Assembly (NCBI RefSeq): GCF_002289565.1 | Contig: NZ_NTFY01000029.1 | Coordinates: forward strand, 1-41,357 | Direction of reading: 5' to 3' | Length of the DNA stretch: 41,357 bases | Source: Rhodopirellula sp. SM50 | GTDB lineage: Bacteria; Planctomycetota; Planctomycetia; Pirellulales; Pirellulaceae | Shown: positions 1-8,260 of the stretch, piece after piece | Layout of the letters: the number at the start of each line of letters is the position of its first letter | Position numbering within the stretch: position 1 is the first letter of the stretch | Made by a program: the position numbers and the translations under genes | Notes under the pieces: model-generated | What the model was told of the DNA's origin: nothing | Database searches by the model: none | What the model saw: the letters and a program-made list of their open reading frames with translations, nothing else

Positions 1-81
1 CGGGAGATCCCAACAGTTCCTTGGTCTGCCTCAGGGCGAACACAAGGACGGTCAGCGAACCTCTCCGAGGGCAAGGCTGAC

Positions 82-1575
82 ATGAACGCTGCTGGGAAGT
101 CAGATGGGTCCGTAGTACCGTCGACGCAGGCGAACAGTGCTGGAACTGAACCAGCGGCGGAGTCTGCCGAGGAAAGGGACCCAGCTAAGAGAAACGCCGA
201 TCAACCCGACCTCGACCGCGCTCCGAAGCGGAAACGACGAAGGTCACTCGGGTTGGCAGGCGTGCGCGAAACAGCTCGCACTCAACGTGAGCTGAAGTTC
301 ACATCTTTGCTACATCACGTCAATGAATCCCTTCTCCGCGAAGCCTACTTCAACCTGAAGAAGGAGGCGGCCACGGGAATCGATGGAGTGACATGGCAGG
401 ACTATCAAGACGACCTGGATGATCGAATCACCGATCTACACGGTCGGATTCACCGGGGGGCCTACCGAGCTAAGCCATCGAAGAGAATCTACATCCCCAA
501 GCCGGACGGTCGTCAGCGACCGATCGGGATCGCATCGCTGGAGGATAAAATCGTCCAGCAAGCGGTCGTTTGGGTGCTGCAGTCGATCTACGAACAGGAC
601 TTTCTCGGATTCAGTTACGGGTACCGGCCAGGCCAGAGCCAGCACGCGGCGCTTGATGCACTAAGTGTGGCTTTGACCAGCAAGAAGGTGAATTGGGTCC
701 TTGACGCCGATGTCGAAGGTTTCTTCGATACGATCGACCACGAATGGTTGATCAAGTTCCTCGAACATCGCATCGGCGACAAACGCATGCTTCGCCTGAT
801 CCGAAAATGGCTCCGGGCCGGGATCAGCGAAGAGGGAGAATGGTCCGAGACGACCGCAGGCACACCCCAAGGCGCGGTGATTTCACCACTCCTTGCCAAC
901 GTGTATTTGCATTATGTCTTTGACCTTTGGATTCAATGGTGGCGTAGTCAAAGTGGACGAGGCGAGATCGTGGTGATCCGTTATGCGGACGACTTCGTGA
1001 TCGGTTTTCAGCACAAACATGACGCCGAAGTCTGTCTGGAGTCCCTCCACGACCGATTCAGCAAGTTTGGCCTGAAGCTCCACGCTGGCAAGACTCGACT
1101 GATCGAATTCGGTCGCTATGCCGCAGAACGTCGCCGCAACCGCGGGGAAGATCGACCGGAAACGTTTGATTTTCTTGGCTTCACGCATCGCTGTGGTACG
1201 ACTCGCCGCACCGGCTGGTTTACGATCCACCGCGAAACGAAAGCCAAACGGATGCGTGCGACACTCGAGGCGCTGAAGCAGCAGCTGAACAAGCGACGAC
1301 ATTGGACACTCGGGTCGCTCGGAAAATGGCTTGGACAGGTCCTCCGTGGCTGGCAGAATTACTATGCCGTTCCCGGAAACATGGCCCGTCTCCGACAATT
1401 TCGCGACGCCCTTACCAAGCTATGGCTGCGCCAACTTTGTCGGCGCAGCCAGCGCAGCAACTGGACTTGGGAGCGCATGCGTCGTCTGACGATGACGCAT
1501 TATCCCAAGTTATGCATCCAGCATCCCTACCCAAGTGAACGCCACCGCGCCCGACTCGAGGCAGGAGCCGTATGA
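82..1575 (+). CDS. ltrA: Group II intron reverse transcriptase/maturase
   Basis: This 497-residue protein copies intron RNA into DNA and helps the intron fold and splice. The reverse transcriptase core is clear: fingers motifs around residues 75-150 (IYIPKPDGRQRPIGI), the palm motif LDADVEGFFDTID, the TPQGAVISPLLAN motif, and the catalytic YADD at 301-304. A maturase X/thumb domain follows, with a conserved W-Q-N-Y-Y stretch near residue 425. No C-terminal HNH endonuclease domain is seen. The first 60 residues are charged, low in complexity and outside the family core, so a later start is possible. The stop codon lies inside domain V, so the coding frame and ribozyme core overlap by about 11 bases. 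Confidence 0.93.
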   Translation: MNAAGKSDGSVVPSTQANSAGTEPAAESAEERDPAKRNADQPDLDRAPKRKRRRSLGLAGVRETARTQRELKFTSLLHHVNESLLREAYFNLKKEAATGIDGVTWQDYQDDLDDRITDLHGRIHRGAYRAKPSKRIYIPKPDGRQRPIGIASLEDKIVQQAVVWVLQSIYEQDFLGFSYGYRPGQSQHAALDALSVALTSKKVNWVLDADVEGFFDTIDHEWLIKFLEHRIGDKRMLRLIRKWLRAGISEEGEWSETTAGTPQGAVISPLLANVYLHYVFDLWIQWWRSQSGRGEIVVIRYADDFVIGFQHKHDAEVCLESLHDRFSKFGLKLHAGKTRLIEFGRYAAERRRNRGEDRPETFDFLGFTHRCGTTRRTGWFTIHRETKAKRMRATLEALKQQLNKRRHWTLGSLGKWLGQVLRGWQNYYAVPGNMARLRQFRDALTKLWLRQLCRRSQRSNWTWERMRRLTMTHYPKLCIQHPYPSERHRARLEAGAV

Positions 1576-1597
1576 GGTAATTCTTCACGTACGGATC
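1565..1597 (+). ncRNA. Group II intron domain V
   Basis: The lower stem GAGCCGTA pairs with TACGGATC and carries the catalytic AGC triad at its base. The upper stem TGAGG pairs with CTTCA around a TAATT loop rather than the usual GNRA loop. At 33 bases it is one short of the usual 34. The maturase stop codon (1573-1575) sits within the hairpin. Confidence 0.8.
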
Positions 1598-1637
1598 TGT
1601 GCGGGGGGCCGCCGGCAACGGCGGTCCCTACCGCGAT

Positions 1638-1668
1638 AATGATGGGGTGGCAGAATGATGGGGTGGGC
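1638..1668 (+). repeat. Two tandem 16-bp units, AATGATGGGGTGGSMG
   Basis: AATGATGGGGTGG occurs at 1638 and again at 1654, an exact 16-bp period, right after the inferred intron end. Related GGCAGAA(C/T)GAT strings occur at 11468-11479 and, inverted, around 40100-40130. Confidence 0.55.
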
Positions 1669-1764
1669 GATGCAAAATCGCTGGTGACGCGGTAGCGAAA
1701 GACTTGATAAACCTAGGGAGTGCCGTTGCGCTACGTACGTTCCATTGCAAGCATTCGATTTGAT

Positions 1765-2697
1765 ATGAGTCTCCATTCTCCCGAACCGTCTGCCAAGTAT
1801 TCGGACACACAAACGTTTGAAGCCGGGACCCTCCGCGTCGATGAAGGGGGCACGCCTTCGGATCGCCAATCGCCCAAACGGGGGTTTTTGAATGTGATTC
1901 GCAGCCGCGCCGACATCGGCGTCAACGCATTTCTGGAAGATCGAACCGTGATCGGCCGCAATCCGACGTGCACGTTTCCGTTGCACGATCTGAAAGTGTC
2001 CGGACATCACGCGGCAATCACGCCCAGTGGCGATGGCGAGTTTGTTCTGGAAGATTTGAATTCCACCAATGGAACACGCGTCGACTCCACACCGCTGATC
2101 GGTCGCAGGACGCTGCGGGATGGTGACAAAATCTTCGTCGGGGAAACGGTGATACGTTTTTCACTGGCCGACGAGCTGGACATCGATTTTCACAGCGAAG
2201 TCGCAACCCTGGTCGGCAGGGATCCGTTGACCGATCTGCCCTCCAAGCGTCGCTTCGACGAGGCGTTGGAGTTTTCGTTGCAGAGTTCGCAACGCCGCGG
2301 TATTCCGCTCGCCGTTTTGATGATGGACATGGATGGCGTCAAGCAAATCAACGACACCCACGGGCATCTCTACGGCGCACACGTGATCGGTGAAACCGGA
2401 CGGTTGATTGCCAAAGTGCTGGGATCGAGTGGGCAGGCGTGCCGGTTCGGCGGCGATGAGTTCAGCGCGTTCTTGCCCGGCCACGACCTGGAGGCCGCCC
2501 TCAGGATCGGAGAACAGGTTCGCGTGGCGGTCGAATCGGCGGGATTTGAAAAGAATGGTGTCGCACTGCGGCCCACGATCAGCATCGGTGTGGCCTGCGT
2601 TCCCACCACCGCTGCCGATACCCTGTCCCTGGTCACCGCCGCCGACGCGGCGCTCTATCGAGCCAAAGCACGTGGAAAGAATTGCGTGACCACGTAA
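1765..2697 (+). CDS. FHA-GGDEF protein, probable diguanylate cyclase
   Basis: The product joins a phosphothreonine-reading FHA domain to a GGDEF domain that makes cyclic di-GMP from two GTP. The FHA part spans roughly residues 45-125 (IGRNPTCTF, then SGHHAAI and DLNSTNGT). The GGDEF part starts at DPLTDLPSKRRF; the GGDEF motif is intact at residues 229-233, so activity is likely. No RxxD inhibitory site stands five residues upstream (the stretch there reads SSGQACRF), so feedback inhibition by product through the usual I-site is unlikely. No membrane segment is seen, so it should be cytoplasmic. I chose the ATG at 1765; a GTG 45 bases upstream (1720) is the alternative. Another FHA signalling protein lies at 36617. 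Confidence 0.9.
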   Translation: MSLHSPEPSAKYSDTQTFEAGTLRVDEGGTPSDRQSPKRGFLNVIRSRADIGVNAFLEDRTVIGRNPTCTFPLHDLKVSGHHAAITPSGDGEFVLEDLNSTNGTRVDSTPLIGRRTLRDGDKIFVGETVIRFSLADELDIDFHSEVATLVGRDPLTDLPSKRRFDEALEFSLQSSQRRGIPLAVLMMDMDGVKQINDTHGHLYGAHVIGETGRLIAKVLGSSGQACRFGGDEFSAFLPGHDLEAALRIGEQVRVAVESAGFEKNGVALRPTISIGVACVPTTAADTLSLVTAADAALYRAKARGKNCVTT

Positions 2698-2838
2698 GAC
2701 TGCCCGAATCCGCTGCGAAACGAGCTCGCTGACATTCCCGCCACCGCCAGCAGCTTTTGCCCAGCAACTTTTTCGTCTCGCCGGGGTTTAGAATAGCGTC
2801 GGATCGTCTCAACGCATTTCGCTTCTCGCGGCACCACC

Positions 2839-3213
2839 ATGACCGAAAATGAAAATCCATTCGTGCAGGCATCGTTTGATGGAACGAGCCTCGTGCTCGA
2901 GATTCAAACCGATCAGATCCGCGATACCGACACCGCCTCCGCAATCAGCCGCGAGATGATCGCGTTGGCGAAAGAGAATCAGGCGAACCGACTGGTGATT
3001 GACATGCACAGCGTTCGTTTCATGGGCAGCGTCGGCTTTCTCGCCTTGATGGGGCTGCGCCGACACCTCGACGCGCCCGACATCATTTTGTGCGGCTTGA
3101 GCGAGCACCTGAAGGATATCCTCGAAGCCTGCAAGCTGATATCGCGAGACCCCAACGAAGAGGCGATGTTTGAGATGGCCGAGACGGTCGAAAACGCCAA
3201 AGGGTTGACTTGA
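2839..3213 (+). CDS. STAS-domain protein, anti-sigma factor antagonist type
   Basis: This 124-residue single-domain protein resembles SpoIIAA/RsbV partner-switching regulators, which bind and neutralise anti-sigma kinases when unphosphorylated. The core reads LVIDMHSVRFMGSVGFLALMGL (about residues 52-73). The usual D-S-[ST]-G phosphorylation site is changed to G-S-V-G: Ser64 remains but Asp63 and the following Ser/Thr are lost, so phospho-control may be altered. It lies 141 bases downstream of the cyclase on the same strand. No kinase partner is next to it; a PP2C-type phosphatase that could belong to such a system is at 36617. Partner identity is inference. Confidence 0.82.
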   Translation: MTENENPFVQASFDGTSLVLEIQTDQIRDTDTASAISREMIALAKENQANRLVIDMHSVRFMGSVGFLALMGLRRHLDAPDIILCGLSEHLKDILEACKLISRDPNEEAMFEMAETVENAKGLT

Positions 3214-3461
3214 GGCGAAGGCTTGTGCTGCGTCAACTCTTAAACAGAGGTTGCCGCCGAGCGACGTGGATCGGATTGCTCAGGAAACTGCCGCCGACTC
3301 CATTGAATCCGACCGACTGCTCACGCTGCTTGAGCATTGAATGCACGCCGCTGCAATCCAGCAACAATCCGACGGCGCCAGACGGACTGCGCCGGGATGG
3401 CCTACCGAATCGCCCGAAGGTTTTGGGACGGGAACGAGTGAGCTGGCTGAATGCTCTCCGG

Positions 3462-4916
3462 CTAGGCTCGCGTGAGACTGTTCACCACACGTTCAGCCGC
3501 CTGTTGTCCGCTGCGAATGCAATGCGGAATGCCGACGCCGTGATAGGCGTTTCCGGCCAGAGCCAGATGCGGATGTTTGGCGGCAAGCTGTTCGATTCGT
3601 TCGACGCGTTGCGCATGCCCGAGCACGCATTGCGGCATCGCACGATGCCAACGCTTGATTCGCGAAAACAACGGCGGCTTGCTGACGTGCATCAGTTGCC
3701 TTAGCTCGTCTTGCACGGTTTGCACAATCAATTCGTCGGACCACTGCATCACTTCCTCGCGGCAGGCCCCGCCGAGGAACGCCCGTATCAAGACTTTGCC
3801 GTCCGGTGCCCGACCGGCGTACTTCACACTGCTGAACGTGCACGCCAGCACGGGCCGTTGTTCGACATGCGGCACGAGGAAGCCAAAATTGTCCAGCTCG
3901 CGAGGAAACGCGTCTCGATCGTAGGCGAGATTCACCACGACACATCCCGCGTACGGAATCTCGCTCAACGCCTGCGCTAGTTCATGGTCGGCAGATTGCA
4001 GCATTGAACCGGCGTGATGCGCCGGCACGGCCAGGATCACCGCTGAAAACGCTTCCTGCCGGGTTGCGGCGTTCCCGGCCGGTTTGACTTGCAGCACCCA
4101 GCCGGTGTGATCGCGTGACAGCGACAACACTTGATGGTCGGTGCAAATGCGACAGTTCCCCAAGCCCGCGGCCAACGCCTCGATCGCGCTGCCCAAGCCG
4201 CGGCGTGGCGCGACGAACAAACTGTACTCGGGGCCGCCCGCGCCGGGCCGCTGGTGTTTGGCTCCCGGAACTGCCGCTCGTTGCGTCTTGGCACCCGCGC
4301 GAGCTGCCTTGATCAGACTGCCGTACTTGGATTCCATCTCCACGAACTGGGGAAAGGTCGCGTTGATGCTGAGCTGTTCCGGGTCGCCCATGTAGATCCC
4401 GCCGGCGAGCGGTTGGACAAGACGCTCAAACGCTTCACGGCCCAGTCGGCGGCATGCAAAGGCTGCCAAGCTCTCGTCATCTGAAGCATCACGCCTGGGA
4501 ATCAAACGCTCGGCGGCCAGCCGGAGTTTGCCGCGCCAGCTGAGAATCGGCGTCGTCACCATCGGCCAGATTCGCTGCGGTGCCATCATCGCCAAGCCGT
4601 CGGGCAATCCTTCCAACCGCCCGCGACAGACCACGTCGACGCCATGGTGCGCTGGATTGGTATTGATTAGCTGGTCCGAAATTCCAAGATCGCGAAACAG
4701 GTTCACGGCCCAGGGCATTCGGCTGAGAACGCTATCGGGGCCGAGTTCGATGCAAAAGCCGTCGGTGCATTCGGTTTGCAAGACGCCGCCTAACCGATCG
4801 CTCGCCTCAAACACGGTGATCTCAAGTGTTGCGTCCGATCGGCTCAGCTGATGAGCGGCGGCCAGACCACTGATTCCCGCACCGACAATGGCGATGCGGT
4901 GTTTGCTCGGGTTCAT
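3462..4916 (-). CDS. hemG: Protoporphyrinogen/coproporphyrinogen III oxidase, HemY/CgoX type
   Basis: This 484-residue FAD enzyme removes six electrons from a porphyrinogen late in heme synthesis. The N-terminal dinucleotide-binding fold is clear (IAIVGAGISGLAAAHQL, residues 8-24), followed by ELGPDS near residue 57 and a C-terminal FAD-contact stretch, LALAGNAYHGVGIPHCI, typical of this family. Length fits (450-480). Its ATG overlaps the stop of the upstream radical SAM gene by four bases (ATGA), so the two are translationally coupled. Whether it acts on protoporphyrinogen or coproporphyrinogen cannot be told from sequence alone; the HemY type can belong to either route. It is convergent with the STAS gene; the 248-bp gap between them shows no clear terminator. 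Confidence 0.92.
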   Translation of the reverse strand: MNPSKHRIAIVGAGISGLAAAHQLSRSDATLEITVFEASDRLGGVLQTECTDGFCIELGPDSVLSRMPWAVNLFRDLGISDQLINTNPAHHGVDVVCRGRLEGLPDGLAMMAPQRIWPMVTTPILSWRGKLRLAAERLIPRRDASDDESLAAFACRRLGREAFERLVQPLAGGIYMGDPEQLSINATFPQFVEMESKYGSLIKAARAGAKTQRAAVPGAKHQRPGAGGPEYSLFVAPRRGLGSAIEALAAGLGNCRICTDHQVLSLSRDHTGWVLQVKPAGNAATRQEAFSAVILAVPAHHAGSMLQSADHELAQALSEIPYAGCVVVNLAYDRDAFPRELDNFGFLVPHVEQRPVLACTFSSVKYAGRAPDGKVLIRAFLGGACREEVMQWSDELIVQTVQDELRQLMHVSKPPLFSRIKRWHRAMPQCVLGHAQRVERIEQLAAKHPHLALAGNAYHGVGIPHCIRSGQQAAERVVNSLTRA

Positions 4917-6010
4917 GAAAGGTTCGCCACGACATCGGTTTCAATCGGTGAGTAGACGCAATCGGGTTCACTGGCCAGCGGGTCGCCAAAGACGGCGTAA
5001 GCGCGGGAGCGGCTGCCGCCGCAAGCGTCTCGATACTCGCACACGCCGCATTTACCGCTGAATTGTTCCGGGTCGCGCAGCGAGCGAAAGGTGGGGTGGT
5101 TTTGATAGGTGTCGACCACGCTATCGTCGGGAAAGCGTCCGCACTCCAGTGGTAGGAACCCGGCCGGATAGATTTCACCTGTGTGACTGACAAACATGAT
5201 TCCCTTGCCGTCGCCGACGCCCAGCGGTGCACGCCGTCGTCGTCCGGGATGGGACGAGGCCAACGGGTCGCCTCCGCGTTCGATCACATAGCGGCGATAG
5301 TGTGGTGCTTCGGTCGTCTTGATCCCGTAGGGTTGCCGTTGCGATTGCGTCCACAGTTTTTCGAAGACCACCTCGTACTCGGCCGCCGAAATTCGCTCCT
5401 CCATCGTGCCGCGTCCCACCGGCACCAGAAAAAAGACCGACCACATCATGATCTGTTGATCGGCAAAAAGCTCCGCCATGGCATCGATCTGGTGCACGTT
5501 GCGGCGGGTGATCGTCGTGTTGACTTGGACCGGCAATTCCAACTGGCGGGCATCGGCCAACATCCGCAGCGTCCGCTCGAAGCTGCCTTCCCAGCCTCGA
5601 AACGCATCGTGCGTCTCGGCGTCGCTGCCGTCCAGGCTGATGCCGAGCACACTGACGCCGGCATCGCGGGCCTGCTGCAGGGCTTCCCGCGTGGCCAGTG
5701 GTGTTGCCGACGGCGTCAGTGCGATTTGTAATCCCTTGTCGCGGGCGTGGCGAATCAATTCCAACAAATCGGGGCGTTTGAGCGGATCGCCACCGGTGAA
5801 CACGACAACGGGCGGGCGAGGAAAGCTCGCGACCTGGTCTAACAACGCCCGAGACTGCACCGGTGTCAGCTGATGCGGGTCGGCGATCGGTTGCGCAGAA
5901 GCTCGGCAATGTTGGCAGGCCAGATCGCACGCCTGCGTCACTTCATAATAAAACATCAGTGGGGCGCTGCCGAAATCGACTTGCCCGTAGTCAGCATGTG
6001 GATGGGGCAT
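4913..6010 (-). CDS. Radical SAM/SPASM protein, heme-synthesis AhbD/NirJ-like
   Basis: This 365-residue protein has the radical SAM cluster motif C28-x3-C32-x2-C35 (CDLACQHC), the GGDP motif (VVFTGGDPLKRPDL), and a C-terminal SPASM-like region with at least five cysteines (CGVCEYRDACGG, then SEPDC) for auxiliary iron-sulphur binding. This layout is shared by AhbD, which decarboxylates Fe-coproporphyrin to heme, by NirJ, and by related peptide-modifying enzymes. The four-base overlap with the porphyrinogen oxidase gene favours a heme role, but no substrate is proven. It is first in the two-gene unit. No precursor peptide gene is seen beside it, which argues against peptide maturation. Confidence 0.85.
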   Translation of the reverse strand: MPHPHADYGQVDFGSAPLMFYYEVTQACDLACQHCRASAQPIADPHQLTPVQSRALLDQVASFPRPPVVVFTGGDPLKRPDLLELIRHARDKGLQIALTPSATPLATREALQQARDAGVSVLGISLDGSDAETHDAFRGWEGSFERTLRMLADARQLELPVQVNTTITRRNVHQIDAMAELFADQQIMMWSVFFLVPVGRGTMEERISAAEYEVVFEKLWTQSQRQPYGIKTTEAPHYRRYVIERGGDPLASSHPGRRRRAPLGVGDGKGIMFVSHTGEIYPAGFLPLECGRFPDDSVVDTYQNHPTFRSLRDPEQFSGKCGVCEYRDACGGSRSRAYAVFGDPLASEPDCVYSPIETDVVANLS

Positions 6011-6116
6011 GAAAGTGGCAATTTGCTAAAAGTGATCTGCCAAGATTCCGATTCGCATCGTGTCGTCTTCGTGACTGGAAAGCCATTGGGACGCCAGAAC
6101 CGGAAGGGAGAGAGGG

Positions 6117-6244
6117 TTGGTCAAAAGATGGGTTGGTCAAAAAATGGGTTGGTCAAAAAATGGGTTGGTCAAAAAATGGGTTGGTCAAAAAATGGGTTGG
6201 TCAAAAAATGGGTTGGTCAAAAAATGGGGGGGGGCAAAAAATGG
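6117..6244 (+). repeat. 16-bp tandem array 1, TTGGTCAAAAAATGGG x7 plus a decayed unit
   Basis: Units start at 6117, 6133, 6149, 6165, 6181, 6197 and 6213 with no spacers. The first reads TTGGTCAAAAGATGGG, the other six TTGGTCAAAAAATGGG, and a decayed eighth (GGGGGGCAAAAAATGG) closes the array. It lies between the radical SAM gene start and the oxidoreductase gene end. A purine-rich stretch (6101-6116) precedes it. All three forward frames are open through the array because 16 is not a multiple of three; I do not treat it as coding. The core is shared with array 2 at 39678. Confidence 0.97.
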
Positions 6245-6313
6245 GGTGCTTGGTTGAGTGTGACGTGACGGCGGGGCTCGCGTCGCGGGCGAGCCCTTGC
6301 GTTTGGCCTGGGG

Positions 6314-7675
6314 CTAGAGCTCGACCCACTCGCCGGCTTCGGGCGGCGGGAAGAAACCGTTTTCGTCGGCTTTGACCGGCGGCGGGCTGTCTTCGTTCAG
6401 GTCATCCAAGTAGTCACAGAATTGGAAATTGGACTTGGTGACTTCGTCCCACGTCACGGTTCGATTCAAGTGTGCCGCCGCTCGGCCCATCAGCGAAGCA
6501 AAATCGGCGTACACCGCCCGCTTGCCTTCGTTGTGGGGCAGGTCGTTGCGGATACTGTGAATGAAGTCGATCCATTCGTAGTCCCAGGGATTTTCGGCAT
6601 CCGGTGTCGGCGTCCACTCGATGTTGTCTTTGGCGATCCGATGGTCCTTGAACATGTGGACGGTCGCCTTGTGGACGTTGCCGGAGAACTGACCCGCTTT
6701 CTTGCTGCAATGAACGTAGGTGGCGAAGTCGTTGTCGCCGTTCTTTGCCCGACGGAAGCCGCAAAATGCTTTTTTGCCATTGGGGAACGTGTATTCCATC
6801 GAATAGATGTCGTTGTTCTGGCCACGGTCTTCACTGTTGACTTCGCGACCGCCCATCCCGTGACAGCTGGTGGGCCAATCGTCCATCAACCAACAGCATT
6901 CGTCGATCTGGTGAATCAAGTTGTCGACCATGTGTCCGGAGCCGACCCACATCAGTTGGGCCTTGCCGAACTTGAGTTGTTCGCCGAACAGGTTGGACTT
7001 GTCACGTTGGTCGCCCAGCCAGCGTCGGCCGGTCAGTCGATTCGCCCGGATGTACGACAGGTCGCCCATTTCGCCGCTGGCGATTTTTTCGATCAAGGCG
7101 GCACGTGCCGGGGAGTGTCGGCATTGCAGTCCGGCCGCGATCTTGACGCCGTTTTGTTCGGCCAGTTCAGCCGCCTTGAGCATCCGCCGCAGGCCCACCG
7201 GGTCCGGCGAGAATGGTTTTTCCATAAACACGTTGATGCCCTTTTGGACGGCGTATTCGACGTGCACCGGGCGGATGTAAGCACGCGTGGTACACAGTGC
7301 GACGTCGCCGGGACGCAGCGCGTCGATCGCAGCCTTGTAGGCCTGGAACCCCAGAAACTGTCGGTCCTTGGAGACATTGATGCCGTCGGGGAATTTTCTC
7401 GCCAGCGGTTTGAGCGAATTTTGGATCTTGCTGGCCTCCAAATCCGCAACGGCGTACAGTTCGATCGGCCCTTGATTGCTGGTGTTGAGCGCGTTGACGA
7501 CGGCGCCATTGCCGCGCCCGCCACAGCCGATCAATGCCAAACGGATCGTGTTGTTTTCACCCGCGTGGACCGCCGGAATGGTTTGCCCGAAGATCGTCGC
7601 GCCGACCGCCGCGGCACCGGATCGTTGAATGAATTGGCGACGGGACGTTTCGGAGGAGGTTTGGGGTTGGGCCAT
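6314..7675 (-). CDS. Gfo/Idh/MocA family oxidoreductase, Tat-exported
   Basis: This NAD(P)-dependent oxidoreductase (453 residues from the chosen start) probably acts on a sugar or sugar derivative. It begins with a twin-arginine signal (SRRQFIQRSGAAAVGATIFG), a nucleotide-binding motif (LALIGCGGRGNGAV) and the family EKPF motif; a GFO_IDH C-terminal domain follows. Export of this family with a bound cofactor is common in planctomycetes. I chose the ATG at 7675 because AGGAG lies seven bases upstream; an ATG at 7696 would put that site inside the gene. A symporter gene is divergent, 770 bp away, which may mean a shared sugar pathway. The substrate is unknown. Confidence 0.92.
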   Translation of the reverse strand: MAQPQTSSETSRRQFIQRSGAAAVGATIFGQTIPAVHAGENNTIRLALIGCGGRGNGAVVNALNTSNQGPIELYAVADLEASKIQNSLKPLARKFPDGINVSKDRQFLGFQAYKAAIDALRPGDVALCTTRAYIRPVHVEYAVQKGINVFMEKPFSPDPVGLRRMLKAAELAEQNGVKIAAGLQCRHSPARAALIEKIASGEMGDLSYIRANRLTGRRWLGDQRDKSNLFGEQLKFGKAQLMWVGSGHMVDNLIHQIDECCWLMDDWPTSCHGMGGREVNSEDRGQNNDIYSMEYTFPNGKKAFCGFRRAKNGDNDFATYVHCSKKAGQFSGNVHKATVHMFKDHRIAKDNIEWTPTPDAENPWDYEWIDFIHSIRNDLPHNEGKRAVYADFASLMGRAAAHLNRTVTWDEVTKSNFQFCDYLDDLNEDSPPPVKADENGFFPPPEAGEWVEL

Positions 7676-8038
7676 GGTTAAACTCCTAACCATCAATGGG
7701 GATGGGGGGTGGGCAGCGGGCGCGGCGTCGCTGCCGGCCGAACAGGCCGGGCTCGACGACGCCGGATCCGAAGGTCAAAGCGGATCAAAGAATGCAAATG
7801 GCGTTCCATGACGCCTGGTCTGGCGAACGGGAATGTCACCCTCGCGACACCGTGACGCACGCATCAGGCCGTGATTCGGCGATTTTTGGCGGTCTTTCGA
7901 TGGGGGGAAACGCACCGGCGTCGCTGCGACAAGACGCACACGTTTGCGTTGGTCAGATGCTCCGGATCGCACGCCTGTGCGAAACACCGAAGGCGATGGG
8001 GGGCGACGGCATGTTGCCACGTGCTTTGGCACTGCAGG

Positions 8039-8228
8039 TTTTAGCGGAACGGCGCGAGCCGTCCGGTGTCGACCGGTTTTAGCGGAACGGCGCGAGCCGT
8101 CCGGTGTCGGCTGGTTTTAGCGGAACGGCGCGAGCCGTCCGGTGCCGACCGGTTTTAGCGGAACGGCGCGAGCCGTCCGGTGCCGACTGGTTTTAGCGGA
8201 ACGGCGCGAGCCGTCCGGTGTCGGCTCG
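8039..8228 (+). repeat. Five tandem 38-bp units with GCGA-loop hairpin
   Basis: TTTTAGCGGAACGGC starts at 8039, 8077, 8115, 8153 and 8191, an exact 38-bp period. Each unit holds ACGGC-GCGA-GCCGT, a five-pair stem closed by a GNRA tetraloop, extended by CGG/CCG past one bulged A. The unit tails vary only at pyrimidine or purine transitions (TGYCGRCY). See the dispersed hairpin finding. Confidence 0.95.
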
Positions 8229-8230
8229 AC

Positions 8231-8260
8231 AGACCGGAGGGCTCGCGCCCTACCGCTAAC
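8231..8260 (-). repeat. Inverted copy of the GNRA hairpin, AGGGC stem version
   Basis: Read on the minus strand this is TTAGCGG-T-AGGGC-GCGA-GCCCT-CCGG. Compared with the units at 8039, the stem pair changed on both sides (ACGGC/GCCGT to AGGGC/GCCCT) while the loop is unchanged. Confidence 0.9.

Larger units (their letters stand above)
1..1637 (+). mobile_element. Group II intron, 3' portion (5' end outside window)
   Basis: The window opens inside a group II intron. A maturase frame (82-1575) is followed directly by a domain V-like hairpin (1565-1597, starting GAGCCGTATG and closing with CACGTACGGATC) and a domain VI-like stem (about 1604-1630, GGGCCGCC pairing with GGCGGTCCC, with an unpaired A in CCCTACC). 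The 3' splice site is inferred near 1637 (CGAT). The 5' boundary GTGCG and domains I-III are not visible, so intactness cannot be judged. Confidence 0.8.

Noticed and set aside
2757..2794. Promoter before the STAS gene (TTGCCC and TAGAAT)
   Set aside because: The two boxes are 26 bases apart, too far for a sigma-70 promoter.
6011..6116. Sigma-54 promoter before the radical SAM gene (TTGGCA and TAGCAA on minus)
   Set aside because: Spacing between GG and GC is 15 instead of 12, so it does not fit.
5873..6268. Coding region through array 1 giving a Lys/Gly/Trp-rich repeat protein
   Set aside because: Open only because a 16-bp unit without stops rotates through all frames; the start overlaps the radical SAM gene antisense and there is no ribosome site.
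6422..7681. 419-residue plus-strand frame antisense to the oxidoreductase
   Set aside because: High-GC antisense frame; the minus-strand protein has clear family motifs and a ribosome site.
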